This document shows, in pieces, positions 39,899-49,131 of a DNA stretch of 64,000 nt. Each line of letters opens with the position of its first letter. The first letter of the stretch is position 1. This DNA comes from Aquimarina sp. BL5 (GTDB taxonomy: Bacteria > Bacteroidota > Bacteroidia > Flavobacteriales > Flavobacteriaceae). The position numbers and the translations under genes were made by a program. Location: positions 3,061,501 to 3,125,500 of the forward strand of contig NZ_CP031963.1 of assembly GCF_003443675.1 (NCBI RefSeq), in the 5' to 3' direction. The notes beneath the pieces are model-generated. The model searched no databases, was not told where the DNA came from, and saw only the letters and a list, made by a program, of their open reading frames with translations.

Positions 39899-40279
39899 AT
39901 GAAAAAACAAGTTGTTTTATTTTCTATTGGAATAATAGCTGGGATTTTAGCTTATTCAATATTCTATGGTACTAAAGTAGAAGATAAATCAAATGCGATT
40001 CTAAAGGTCTTACAATCAAATTGTGAATGTGATCAGATCAAACAATTTATATATGTAAAGGGTTTAGCAAATTCCGAGAAAGGAATCTCTACAGAAACCG
40101 CTGAGTATGAATTAAAAAATTGCAAGTATTCTGATCTTAACTCTGAGGCTGACAGAATAAATCAATTATTAATAAGAAAAGTTGATGGATATGAAGAAAT
40201 TGACAGGTTTACTTTGGAATTTGTAAATCGATATTCATCACAACTTGTAACAATAAACAATGGAACTATAAATCACTGA
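39899..40279 (+). CDS. Small membrane-anchored protein, unknown
   Basis: A 126-residue protein. An N-terminal hydrophobic segment (VVLFSIGIIAGILAYSIFY) is followed by a soluble part with three Cys residues (NCECD and NCKYS), predicted mainly helical. I recognise no family. The hydrophobic segment has no clear cleavage site, so it is probably a periplasm-facing anchored protein. It stands between two hairpins and may be a single-gene transcript, possibly with the short ORF that follows. Confidence 0.55.
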   Translation: MKKQVVLFSIGIIAGILAYSIFYGTKVEDKSNAILKVLQSNCECDQIKQFIYVKGLANSEKGISTETAEYELKNCKYSDLNSEADRINQLLIRKVDGYEEIDRFTLEFVNRYSSQLVTINNGTINH

Positions 40280-40281
40280 TC

Positions 40282-40368
40282 ATGATAGCACTCACAAAAA
40301 TTTTAATAGACTTCATCCTTAACTACTTCCTCTTTATAGTAGAGTTTGTAGTTGGCATTTTTGCATAA
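40282..40368 (+). CDS. Possible 28-residue hydrophobic micropeptide
   Basis: An ATG directly after the stop of the previous gene opens a 28-residue frame (MIALTKILIDFILNYFLF, ending VVGIFA) that would span the membrane once. The tight spacing (2 bp) suggests translation coupling to the upstream gene. Short AT-rich frames of this kind also arise by chance, so support is weak. Confidence 0.25.
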   Translation: MIALTKILIDFILNYFLFIVEFVVGIFA

Positions 40369-40505
40369 TCAAAAACGAACAATCAAATTAAATCAAAAAG
40401 CGGATAGGTAGCATACTATATTAGGTAGACAATTCATCAATGTTTACCTATATTTTAGCTTATCTTTAAATTTTCTTTAAAGATAAAACCATCTTTTTAT
40501 CACTT

Positions 40506-40554
40506 AAAATCTTTGGTGTAAGTTGATAAATTATCAACTTACACCAAAGATTTT
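40506..40554. terminator. Perfect 24-bp inverted repeat
   Basis: The 24 bases at 40506-40529 are the exact reverse complement of 40531-40554, around a single central base. A T-rich tail (TATTTTCT) follows. It is by far the longest perfect hairpin in the window, and its position downstream of the small membrane protein gene fits a strong terminator. Confidence 0.7.
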
Positions 40555-40652
40555 TATTTTCTAGAAGCATTATTATGCTCACTAATACATAATAAAAACC
40601 TAATACTTCCCTCAAATCACTCATAAACAACGTAATAATTATTTAACGTTAT

Positions 40653-40686
40653 TTTGCTTAATTATCATAATAAAATCGTAAATTTG
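40653..40686 (+). promoter_or_regulatory. Promoter of the metalloprotease gene
   Basis: TTTG (40653-40656) and TAAATTTG (40679-40686) match the Bacteroidota -33 and -7 elements exactly, with a 22-bp spacer. A start near 40693 would leave an unusually long leader of about 350 bases before ATG 41045. Confidence 0.5.
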
Positions 40687-41044
40687 GTCAACCAATTTAA
40701 CAATTATTAACATTACACTAACCTCAAAACTCTTACAATGCAAAACCTCACCTATCCCTGCCAAAATTTATGTGCTAATCTCAATTTAAGTTAGTACTTA
40801 ATTCCTAGTTTCAAATTCTAATTAATACTTAAATAGAATAAAACTATTTCTGAATACATCCGAAAATTAACTTGAAGGTATGATCTAAAAAATGTTCTTT
40901 ACCAAACCTTTCATTTTACAAACGTTTTGATCGATTTATAGTAATCGGTCCTATCTATTATATAAAATATATAACCCTTTTAAGCATCCTTTTATGAAAA
41001 ACTAAAATCAATTCAAAACTAATAATATCTTAAAACCTAAACTT
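40687..41044 (+). other. Long leader region of the metalloprotease gene
   Basis: If the promoter at 40653-40686 is used, this whole stretch is 5' untranslated. It contains an 18-codon ORF beginning ATG at about 40738, and AT-rich sequence with no riboswitch motif I can recognise. A second promoter nearer to the gene cannot be excluded. Confidence 0.35.
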
Positions 41045-43051
41045 ATGAAACGTATTTTTACTTTGCTCATCACCTTATTGATGACATTACCTTTTTTTGC
41101 CCAATCCCAGAATATCAAACCTAAACATCAGATAACTTCTGCTAAATTATCTGGAAAACATTTTGAAGAAATCTCTCTTTTTAATCTAAAATCTAGTAAA
41201 TCAAATGTGATCATTCCAAAAGAATTTAAAAACTATTCAATTCTTTCATTACGGCAGTCTGCTATGAAAAAAATTGGCGCTGCTCCTGAAGCTTTAAACC
41301 TTCAATTACCTAGTGAAAAATCATCAATGCTTCTTGAATTAGTTAAAGTAACTATTGTTTCTGAAGATTTTTCGATTGTAGAAATGCCTTCGGGAAAAGT
41401 GATCAAACCATTAAAAAACATTACACATTATCGTGGTATTGTTAAAAACAGTCCAAACTCCATTGCCGCAATTACTATTAAAGATGGCGAAATATCTGGA
41501 ATTATTAGTCTTAGTGACGGAAAGGGCAATTTAGTACTTGCTAAATTAGATACTAGTGACGATCATATTCTATACGAAGATAAAGATATCAATCATCTAA
41601 ATGATTTTGTTTGCCAAACAGAAAATTTACGTTCGATAGAAACTACGGAAGAAAGAGATTATCAAAAAAATGCTCCCGCAGCTAATCAAACTAAATGTCC
41701 TGAGATATTTTTTGATATCGGAAATGATATTGTAAGAGATAAAGGAGGTTCGCAAGCTGCTTCTAACTATATCCAATCTATTTTTAATCAGGTTGCAATA
41801 TTATATAACAATGAAGGAATAAAAATAAAAATATCGGGTATAAGAGCCTGGACATCCTCAGCTCCATTTAATAATTTAGATAACTATCGCAGTTATAGAA
41901 ACCAAAATGGATTTAACGGTGATCTTGGTCACTTTGTTACCTATAACTATTCTGGTGGTGTAGCTTGGTTAAATGGATTATGTGGATCTTATCGATATGG
42001 TTTATCCGGTATTAATAGAAATTATAGCAATGTTCCTGTTTATTCTTGGACAGTAAATGTCATTGCACACGAACTAGGTCATAATTTTGGATCTAATCAT
42101 ACGCATTCTTGCGTTTGGAACGGAAATAATACCGCGATCGATGGTTGCTACAATACAGAAGGTAGCTGTGGCAGACCTGGAATTCCATCAAACGGCGGAA
42201 CCACTATGAGTTATTGTCATTTAACTAGTGCAGGAATAAACCTAAGTAAAGGGTTTGGAAATCAACCTGCTGATGTAATTCGCAGAACAATCAATCGAGC
42301 TAATTGTGTAGACACTTGTAACACAGATGGCGGAGGCGGAAACGGTGATGAAGTTAGTTGCGCAGGTATAGATGAATGGTCAGAAAATGTGACATATGTC
42401 GCCGGAGACAAGGTTACATATCAGGGAAATCTTTTTGAAAGAAACACAAACAATGATTGGAACACTTTAGGAGTATGCAGCATAGACCCTTGTTTTGGAG
42501 TAGATGATTGGAATGAAAATACGACTTACTCACCTGGAGATCTAGTGATATATCAAGGAAACTTATTTAGACGAAATAACAACCAAGATTGGGATAGCCT
42601 TGGATCTTGTGAAAATAATGATCCTTGTTCTGGAGTAGATGATTGGAATGAAAATACTTCTTATGCTGTCGGAGATAAAATCATATATCAAGGTAACCTT
42701 TTCGAATGGACTGCTAACGGTTGGGAGCAATTAGCATCCTGTAGTAATGCTTCTCGTTCTCTATTTCCTGGTGAGGTTGATGATTATGCACTCCCTCCAA
42801 GTTTTAGTATATATCCTAATCCAGCAAGTGATATTTTAAATATCGAAGCTAATAACTCAACGAATAAGATTGAACACATTTTGATAAGAGATATTAATGG
42901 TCGTGTTATAAAAACAATCAAACCCAAAGAAAGACCAAGCAATTTGTCTTTTAAACAAAGTATTGCGATAGATGAATTAGTAACTGGAGTTTATTTTATT
43001 CAGATAATTAATACGGATAATATCAATACCAAAAAATTCTTTGTACAATAA
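41045..43051 (+). CDS. Secreted M12B-type (reprolysin-like) zinc metalloprotease with three chitin-binding-like modules and T9SS tail
   Basis: A 668-residue protein with a signal peptide (IFTLLITLLMTLPFFAQS). Residues about 30-200 form a propeptide-like region. The catalytic domain (about 220-430) has the zinc motif HELGHNFGSNH (H342, E343, H346, H352) and a Met-turn TTMSYCH, as in adamalysin/reprolysin-like enzymes. Three repeats of about 42 residues follow (C-x3-D-x-W...YxxGDxVxYQGNLF...C, about 439-565), matching the carbohydrate-binding type 5/12 chitin-binding fold. The last 80 residues (YPNPASDILNIEAN, GVYFIQIINTDN, KKFFVQ) are a type A T9SS sorting domain, so the protein is exported across the outer membrane. 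It likely degrades protein in chitin-rich material; substrate inferred. Confidence 0.92.
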   Translation: MKRIFTLLITLLMTLPFFAQSQNIKPKHQITSAKLSGKHFEEISLFNLKSSKSNVIIPKEFKNYSILSLRQSAMKKIGAAPEALNLQLPSEKSSMLLELVKVTIVSEDFSIVEMPSGKVIKPLKNITHYRGIVKNSPNSIAAITIKDGEISGIISLSDGKGNLVLAKLDTSDDHILYEDKDINHLNDFVCQTENLRSIETTEERDYQKNAPAANQTKCPEIFFDIGNDIVRDKGGSQAASNYIQSIFNQVAILYNNEGIKIKISGIRAWTSSAPFNNLDNYRSYRNQNGFNGDLGHFVTYNYSGGVAWLNGLCGSYRYGLSGINRNYSNVPVYSWTVNVIAHELGHNFGSNHTHSCVWNGNNTAIDGCYNTEGSCGRPGIPSNGGTTMSYCHLTSAGINLSKGFGNQPADVIRRTINRANCVDTCNTDGGGGNGDEVSCAGIDEWSENVTYVAGDKVTYQGNLFERNTNNDWNTLGVCSIDPCFGVDDWNENTTYSPGDLVIYQGNLFRRNNNQDWDSLGSCENNDPCSGVDDWNENTSYAVGDKIIYQGNLFEWTANGWEQLASCSNASRSLFPGEVDDYALPPSFSIYPNPASDILNIEANNSTNKIEHILIRDINGRVIKTIKPKERPSNLSFKQSIAIDELVTGVYFIQIINTDNINTKKFFVQ

Positions 43052-43055
43052 AAAC

Positions 43056-43090
43056 ATAATGGATACTGAAGATTTTTCAGTATCCATTAT
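43056..43090. terminator. Hairpin between the two T9SS cargo genes
   Basis: A 15-bp perfect stem (43056-43070 with 43076-43090) has a five-base loop. It starts 5 bp after the metalloprotease stop and ends 30 bp before the next ATG, so the two cargo genes may be separately transcribed or differentially expressed. Confidence 0.7.
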
Positions 43091-43119
43091 CAAACTATTC
43101 TTTTAACCAAAAAAATATT

Positions 43120-46100
43120 ATGATACTTTTTAAAACCATATATGCACTACAAAAAAGACAGGTATTTCTCTTACTGTTATTTATGAACATATGCTATATA
43201 CCATTAAAAGCACAAGAATTTTTCCAAGTTATGGAAGAAGAAAACGTCAAAATAAAAAAATTAGAGCGCATAGGAAAACGTCATTTTGAAAATAGAGATA
43301 AAGGAAAAGGAAGTGGTTATAAGCTATTTATGCGAAACCTATATTGGGCGAAGAGAAATGCTGACACTAATGGATATATAATAAGTGACCGCAAAGTAGT
43401 AGATGAAACTGAAAAATTTCTGAAAAACACAGAATCATTAAATAAAAATGCTCAACAAAATAGTGGTTGGACCGAACTTGGGCCTTTTAACTGGACACGT
43501 ACCAGAAGCTGGTCTCCTGGATTAGGGAGAATTACAGCAATAGCTGTAGAACCAAATCAACAAAATACGATATATGCAGGATCTCCGGGAGGAGGGATCT
43601 GGAAGTCCACTAATGCTGGTCAAAACTGGAAACCCTTAGGAGATCAAATGGCAAATATGTCTATATGGTCAATCGCTATCGATCCAAATAACAGCAACAT
43701 TGTTTATTTAGGAAATTCTGCAGGTCAAATTATGAAATCTACTAATGGTGGGAATTCCTGGTCACAAATTTACAGGGTAAGTGGTACACCGAGGACCATC
43801 CTTATTCACCCCAATAGTGATCTTATATTTATTGGTACTACTAAAGCACTTTATAGGTCCACCAATGGTGGTGCCAATTTTAGCAATGTTCTAAACACGC
43901 GTTCTGAAGATGTCGCCTTTAAACCTGGAAACACAAATATAGTGTACGCCTGCGGAACAAGTTTTTATCGATCTACTAACAGCGGAAGCTCTTTTAACCG
44001 AGTTACCAGCGGTATTGCTAGTAGTGAACGTATGAAGATGGCTGTGACGCCAGCAAATCCAAACGCTGTATATCTTGTACAGAAAAGAGGAAGCGGTTTT
44101 GGATATCTATATAGATCGTTAAACGAAGGAACCAGTTTTAGTATTCGTGCAAGTTATAATAATATTTCCACTGATCAGATTTATTTCACTCAGGCTTCTC
44201 GTGATATGGCTATCACCGTATCAGACACTAATGCAAATGAAGTTCATGTAGGAGGAATGAATTATTCCAGATCTTTAGACGGTGGTTCGAGTTTTACCAC
44301 CTTAGCAACTTGGAGTTCTCCTGGTGATCGTTCCTATGTACATGCTGATATAGAAGTAATGCAGTATGTAAAAGGTTCCATATATATAGGCTCTGACGGT
44401 GGTATTTTTAGAAGTCGAGATAGAGGAAATAACACGACCGATCTTACCCAAGGCGGATTAGCAGTAAGACAATATTATCGCATTGGAGGTGCTAAAACGG
44501 ATGCCAATATGATCGTAGGAGGTGCTCAGGATAATGGAACTAATATTATGAGCGGTTCTAATCGTCAATTTAAAGAATGGTTAGGAGCTGATGGAATGGA
44601 ATGCTTCATAGATCATAAAAACAAAAATACTGTTTACGGAACTGTTCAATTCGGATCTCTTTATAAAAGTACTGATGGTGGAAATAGTATTGGAAACATA
44701 AGTAAGCCAGGAAACTTTAGTGGAGAATGGGTAACTCCATTTATGATGGATCCAATTGATAACAAAAAGATATATGTTGGTTATAACGACCTATACCGGA
44801 GTAATAATGGAGGTAGTAATGGCAGTTGGAGAAACATTACAGCAAATATCAATATTAGTGGTAAACTAGATGAAATCGCAATTGCAAACTCTAACAACAA
44901 CTACATTTATATAGCTGAAGAAGGAAGAGTATGGAGAACCAAAAATGGGCAAAGTAATAATCCTTCTTGGACTGAAGTAAGTGATTTTAGAGGAGATGTA
45001 AACTTTATCTCGGTAGATCCTAACAATCCTGAAAGAGTAGCTATAGCAGCTACAGGATCCAGAGTATATATTTCTACAAACTCAGGAAATACTTGGACAA
45101 ACATAAGAGGAAACCTACCTAATATTTCTGCTCAATGCTTAGTTTTTGATGACACTGCTGCCAATGGATTATATGTAGGAATGCAATCTGGAGTATATTA
45201 TACGAATGACACTCTTGATTCTTGGATACCTTTCTCTACAAACTTACCAAGGGTACAAACCTCAGATTTAGAAATACACTATCCTACTCGAAAAATTCGT
45301 GTTGCTACCTACGGGCGTGGAATATGGGAAGCTGATCTTTTTGATGAAGGTACCGACACTGATGAAATCAATCCACCAAGTGAGTTAACATCGCAAATTA
45401 ATCAAAATGATGTAACCTTAACTTGGGCAGATAATTCTAATAATGAAAATGGTTTTACTATTGAAAGAAGTAGTGGTAACTCGTTCGAAAGGATAGATTA
45501 TGTAGGGACTGGTGTAACCAACTATATTGATAAAAACGTAGCAGATGGAATTTATTCATATAGAGTTAGAGCTTATGATGTAGATAGTTATTCTAATTAC
45601 TCAAATTTGATACAGGTAGAAGTAGGAACTATTGTCAATCCTCCTGATATTATTGACAATTGTGAAGGTTGCGTGGTCTACGATACTAATAGTGAGGAAA
45701 CGACAAATGCTGATCATGCCAAAGAAAAAGCAGCAGATGGTGACCCAAACACCTATTGGCACTCTAATTGGTACGATGATAACACATCTCATCCTCATTT
45801 TATTGCCATTGACCTTGGTGTATCGAGGGACTTAGTTGGATTTTCTTATCAAGGAAGACAAACAGGTACCACTGGAATGGTAAAAGATTATATACTTTTT
45901 GGTTGGGATGGTAATGCTTGGATTCAGTTATCTGCAGGAACTTTTCAGAAATCTACTTTAAAACAAACAGTAGAGTTTGACAATTTTAATTGTCGCTATC
46001 TTTATTTCAGAGCACTTTCTGAAGTCGATGATAAACGATGGGCATCTGTTGCAGAATTCACGGTTAGGTATAACACATCAGAACAAACCGATATAATGCC

Positions 46101-46392
46101 TGCAATTCAAAATACTGATACTACTCCACCATTGGTAGATCTTACCGATTTTGATGGAATCAAAGTATTCCCTATACCCTTTACAGATAAGATAACCATA
46201 GGTGGAATTAGCTCTAAAAAAACAGCTCGTTCCATTCAACTTATCGGATCAAATGGTGCTGTTCAGAAAACTAAAATTTCTATCAATGGAAAACAGGCAA
46301 CAATTGATACACAGAAATTAGCAAAAGGCTTCTACATCTTAAAGATGCAAAAAGATGGAGTACAGAAAAATATAAAGATTCTAAAACAATAG
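43120..46392 (+). CDS. Secreted sortilin/BNR-type beta-propeller protein with Fn3, discoidin and T9SS sorting domains
   Basis: A 1090-residue protein with a signal peptide (LLLLFMNICYIPLKA). Residues about 110-725 carry many BNR/Asp-box-like repeats (KSTNAGQNW, KSTNGGNSW, YRSTNGGANF, YISTNSGNTW), forming one or two beta-propellers as in sortilin/VPS10 and xyloglucanase-type proteins. A fibronectin type III domain follows (about 750-830), then an F5/8 type C (discoidin, CBM32-like) domain (about 845-985; HWHSNW-like region and WASVAEFTVRY). The tail (VFPIPFTDKITIGG, LAKGFYILKMQKDG) is a T9SS type A sorting domain. Whether the propeller is enzymatic is uncertain; no catalytic pair can be named. 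It follows the secreted metalloprotease and may act on the same extracellular material. Confidence 0.88.
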   Translation: MILFKTIYALQKRQVFLLLLFMNICYIPLKAQEFFQVMEEENVKIKKLERIGKRHFENRDKGKGSGYKLFMRNLYWAKRNADTNGYIISDRKVVDETEKFLKNTESLNKNAQQNSGWTELGPFNWTRTRSWSPGLGRITAIAVEPNQQNTIYAGSPGGGIWKSTNAGQNWKPLGDQMANMSIWSIAIDPNNSNIVYLGNSAGQIMKSTNGGNSWSQIYRVSGTPRTILIHPNSDLIFIGTTKALYRSTNGGANFSNVLNTRSEDVAFKPGNTNIVYACGTSFYRSTNSGSSFNRVTSGIASSERMKMAVTPANPNAVYLVQKRGSGFGYLYRSLNEGTSFSIRASYNNISTDQIYFTQASRDMAITVSDTNANEVHVGGMNYSRSLDGGSSFTTLATWSSPGDRSYVHADIEVMQYVKGSIYIGSDGGIFRSRDRGNNTTDLTQGGLAVRQYYRIGGAKTDANMIVGGAQDNGTNIMSGSNRQFKEWLGADGMECFIDHKNKNTVYGTVQFGSLYKSTDGGNSIGNISKPGNFSGEWVTPFMMDPIDNKKIYVGYNDLYRSNNGGSNGSWRNITANINISGKLDEIAIANSNNNYIYIAEEGRVWRTKNGQSNNPSWTEVSDFRGDVNFISVDPNNPERVAIAATGSRVYISTNSGNTWTNIRGNLPNISAQCLVFDDTAANGLYVGMQSGVYYTNDTLDSWIPFSTNLPRVQTSDLEIHYPTRKIRVATYGRGIWEADLFDEGTDTDEINPPSELTSQINQNDVTLTWADNSNNENGFTIERSSGNSFERIDYVGTGVTNYIDKNVADGIYSYRVRAYDVDSYSNYSNLIQVEVGTIVNPPDIIDNCEGCVVYDTNSEETTNADHAKEKAADGDPNTYWHSNWYDDNTSHPHFIAIDLGVSRDLVGFSYQGRQTGTTGMVKDYILFGWDGNAWIQLSAGTFQKSTLKQTVEFDNFNCRYLYFRALSEVDDKRWASVAEFTVRYNTSEQTDIMPAIQNTDTTPPLVDLTDFDGIKVFPIPFTDKITIGGISSKKTARSIQLIGSNGAVQKTKISINGKQATIDTQKLAKGFYILKMQKDGVQKNIKILKQ

Positions 46393-46428
46393 TAAGTTAT
46401 AAGCAATCGTCATATTTATGCTTTTTTA

Positions 46429-46469
46429 AAGTACAGGGTCAATACAATTTTGCTTTCGACTCTGTACTT
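46429..46469. terminator. Bidirectional terminator between convergent genes
   Basis: A 12-bp stem with one G-T pair (46429-46440 with 46458-46469) encloses a 17-base loop. It lies between a plus-strand gene ending at 46392 and a minus-strand gene ending at 46506. Confidence 0.6.
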
Positions 46470-46505
46470 ATTTTATAGCAAGTTTATACACAACAAATAC
46501 ATTTT

Positions 46506-47156
46506 TTACTGCCCTTCCCACTCTCTATAGAACTGCTCTAAAAAGACCTCCATAAAACGATGTCTTTCCTCTGCTATTTTTTTACCAGTTTTGGTATTCA
46601 TTCTATCTTTAAGTAACAATAGTTTTTCGTAGAAATGATTAATTGTTGGAGCGGTAGAACTTTTATATTCTTCTTTTGTCATAGTAAGATTAGGTGCTAT
46701 TTCGGGATCATATAGGACTCTATTCTTGAATCCTCCATAATTAAAACACCTAGCAACTCCTATAGCTCCTATAGCATCCAGCCGGTCTGCATCTTGTATA
46801 ACATCTAATTCGGGAGATTTAAATTTTTGTGAAGTATTTCCTCCTTTAAAAGAAATATTTTCTATAATAAGAACCACATGATCTATGATTCTTTTATCAA
46901 CTTCTATACTTACTAAAAAATCACTTGCTACTTTAGGCCCAATAGTTTCATCTCCATTATGAAACTTAGAATCAGCAATATCATGAAGTAATGCTCCCAA
47001 AGAAACTATCAGAAAATCGACATCCTCATCTTTGGCTATGTTTTGTGATGTTTTAAACACTCTTTGGATGTGAAACCAATCATGTCCTCCTTCTGCTCCG
47101 TGAAGTGTGTTTTTTACAAAATCTACAGTTTTACTTATGATCTGATCTTCAATCAT
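46506..47156 (-). CDS. HD-domain phosphohydrolase
   Basis: A 216-residue protein of YedJ-like length. Metal-binding HD motifs are visible: H29 in HDWFHIQRV, H58-D59 in LLHDIAD and the late QDADRLDAIGA aspartate. The segment FNYGGFKNR is also typical of this subgroup. It should hydrolyse a phosphorylated small molecule or nucleotide; the substrate is unknown. It is 13 bp downstream of the acyl-ACP desaturase gene on the same strand, so the two share a transcript, although no functional link is obvious. Confidence 0.88.
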   Translation of the reverse strand: MIEDQIISKTVDFVKNTLHGAEGGHDWFHIQRVFKTSQNIAKDEDVDFLIVSLGALLHDIADSKFHNGDETIGPKVASDFLVSIEVDKRIIDHVVLIIENISFKGGNTSQKFKSPELDVIQDADRLDAIGAIGVARCFNYGGFKNRVLYDPEIAPNLTMTKEEYKSSTAPTINHFYEKLLLLKDRMNTKTGKKIAEERHRFMEVFLEQFYREWEGQ

Positions 47157-47169
47157 ACGTATTTACCAG

Positions 47170-48171
47170 TTATTTAATCAATGCAGGTTGTACCCACTTA
47201 AATTCAAAAACTTCTTCCGGAATTACCAACCTTTCACTGATACGTTGCATTCTAGCCGGTAGTCTCATTACGAAATCACGCGCTTTTTCGGCATCATCTG
47301 TAAGATCTACTAGTTTATCAATTTCCCATTTATCTATCAGACGTTGCATAATGTCTATATAATCCTGAGAAGTATACACACCTAATCGTTGAGCTGCATT
47401 AGAAAACTCTTCAAAAGCACTACCAATCGTATTCCCAGATTCTCTTAAAAACACTGCTGGCATTACAATTTTATGCTTCATCATATCACTAAACGCGACC
47501 ATCATCTGGCTAGGATCTACCTCAAAAATATTTTTTACAAATTCACTATAGGCATTAAAATGACGCATTTCATCACCTGCAATAATCTTACACATCTTAG
47601 CCAATGATTTGTTCGAATATCCTCTAGCTAACTTAGCCACTCGGCTATGAGAAATATTAGTTGCTAATTCTTGGAAACTAGTATATATAAAATTTTTGTA
47701 CGGATCTCTATCTGTACCAATATCAAAGCCATCATTAATTAGATGTTGTGTAGTACGCTCTACCTCTATCATATTTACTCTTCCAGATAGATATAAATAT
47801 TTATTTAAGGTATCCCCGTGTCGATTCTCCTCGCTGGTCCAATAACGAACCCATCTAGACCAACCATTTCCTCCTTCTCCTTCGTGTTGATTAACTCCCT
47901 CAACGTCCATTAACCAAGATTCATAGGTAGGTAGCGCCTCTTCTGTAATCGTATCTCCTACTAAAACTACCCAGAAATCATATGGAAGTTCTTTCGCTAA
48001 TTCTCTTAGCTCTTTAACCTCATCATAAAAAGTGTCTTCATTCTGAGAATTAGGTAAAAAATCGGTAGGCTGCCATACCTTATCTATGGGAATCAAAAAT
48101 CTATCAATATAGGATTCGATTTTTTTCTCCAGTAATTGCATTACCTCTAGTCTTATGTTATCTATAGCCAT
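47170..48171 (-). CDS. Acyl-[acyl-carrier-protein] desaturase
   Basis: A 333-residue soluble ferritin-like di-iron enzyme. Ligands are visible as E114-E115-x2-H118 (EENRHGD), E168 (FQELATNISH) and E201-x2-H204 (GDEMRHF), the two-helix-pair pattern of stearoyl-ACP desaturases. It introduces a double bond into acyl chains while they are bound to acyl carrier protein, controlling membrane fluidity. The gene lies 10 bp after plsC, so desaturated chains and their transfer to glycerol phosphate are encoded together. Confidence 0.93.
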   Translation of the reverse strand: MAIDNIRLEVMQLLEKKIESYIDRFLIPIDKVWQPTDFLPNSQNEDTFYDEVKELRELAKELPYDFWVVLVGDTITEEALPTYESWLMDVEGVNQHEGEGGNGWSRWVRYWTSEENRHGDTLNKYLYLSGRVNMIEVERTTQHLINDGFDIGTDRDPYKNFIYTSFQELATNISHSRVAKLARGYSNKSLAKMCKIIAGDEMRHFNAYSEFVKNIFEVDPSQMMVAFSDMMKHKIVMPAVFLRESGNTIGSAFEEFSNAAQRLGVYTSQDYIDIMQRLIDKWEIDKLVDLTDDAEKARDFVMRLPARMQRISERLVIPEEVFEFKWVQPALIK

Positions 48172-48181
48172 GACTATGTTT

Positions 48182-48925
48182 TTACGTTTTTATAGTTGAG
48201 ATCACTCTCTTTTCTGTGATATTCAATACTTCTTCTATTGATAATCCTTGTGGTTCAATAGGCTCTTGTACTTCTAGCGTAAGATGCACTCCTATTCCCA
48301 TCGGGAAATTACCATATCGCACCAGTTTCCAACTATTATTAATGGTCACCGGAACGATCAATGCATCCGCAGCCCTCTTCATCAATATCTTTAAACCTGT
48401 ATGCGCAAACTCTTTTGGTTGTCCGTTTCTACTTCTCGTTCCTTCAGGATAAATAACCGCTGCAAACTTGTTTTCAGAAATATATTTTCCGAAGTCAGAA
48501 ATTGCAGGTATCGATTGTTTCGGATTCTTTCTATCAATTAATGCATGTCCTCCATGCCTTAAATTAAAAGAAATACTTGGAATTCCTTTACCCAATTCAA
48601 TTTTTGAAATAAATTTTGGCTTATGGGAATGTAAATACCAAGATATTAAAGGAACATCAAACATACTTTGATGATTCGAAACAACAATCAAGGAACGGTC
48701 TTTTGGTAACTTATATTGGTTTTTAAAACTTATCCTTACCCCTAAGACATGCAAACATCGTAATAAACAAAGATTCATCAGGTTTATTACACCTCTATGG
48801 CTTTTTGCTCCACCTAATTTGACTCCAAGCCACTGCAATGGTTGAAAAACACACAGTGTTAATCCAAAAAATAAATAGAAAACTATCGAAAGCGGATATG
48901 AAATTATCCTTTTTAAAGCCCCCAT
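48182..48925 (-). CDS. plsC: 1-acyl-sn-glycerol-3-phosphate acyltransferase
   Basis: The frame extends to a TTG at 48940, but ATG 48925 is the better start (MGALKRIISYPLSIVFYLFF). The N-terminus is a membrane anchor. The acyltransferase motifs are NHQSMFD (H-x4-D, catalytic) and YPEGTRSRNG (glycerol-phosphate binding), with GHALIDR between them. It adds the second acyl chain to lysophosphatidic acid at the inner membrane. It is first in a three-gene minus-strand operon with the acyl-ACP desaturase and an HD hydrolase. Several acyltransferases of this family exist in flavobacteria, some acting on aminolipids, so the exact acceptor is likely but not certain. Confidence 0.88.
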   Translation of the reverse strand: MGALKRIISYPLSIVFYLFFGLTLCVFQPLQWLGVKLGGAKSHRGVINLMNLCLLRCLHVLGVRISFKNQYKLPKDRSLIVVSNHQSMFDVPLISWYLHSHKPKFISKIELGKGIPSISFNLRHGGHALIDRKNPKQSIPAISDFGKYISENKFAAVIYPEGTRSRNGQPKEFAHTGLKILMKRAADALIVPVTINNSWKLVRYGNFPMGIGVHLTLEVQEPIEPQGLSIEEVLNITEKRVISTIKT

Positions 48926-49073
48926 ACCTTCTCTTAGCAATTAATAATTTTTGACTTGTGTTACCATTGTGCAAGGTCTGATATTATTTTTAGTTAGCCA
49001 ATTCTTTAGTCCATAAAATTACGATCACTAAAACATTAGGAAACAATTCTTAGGTTATAAATGATATCAAAAC

Positions 49074-49103
49074 ATAAACCACTTACAGCTGTAAGTGGTT
49101 TAT
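49074..49103. terminator. Perfect 30-bp palindrome after the bacilliredoxin gene
   Basis: The 15 bases at 49074-49088 are the exact reverse complement of 49089-49103 (centre ACAGCTGT). It lies 28 bp after the stop of the bacilliredoxin gene and is followed on the minus strand by a short T-run, fitting a terminator. Confidence 0.65.
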
Positions 49104-49131
49104 CTATATTTTACAATCAACTTATAATAGT

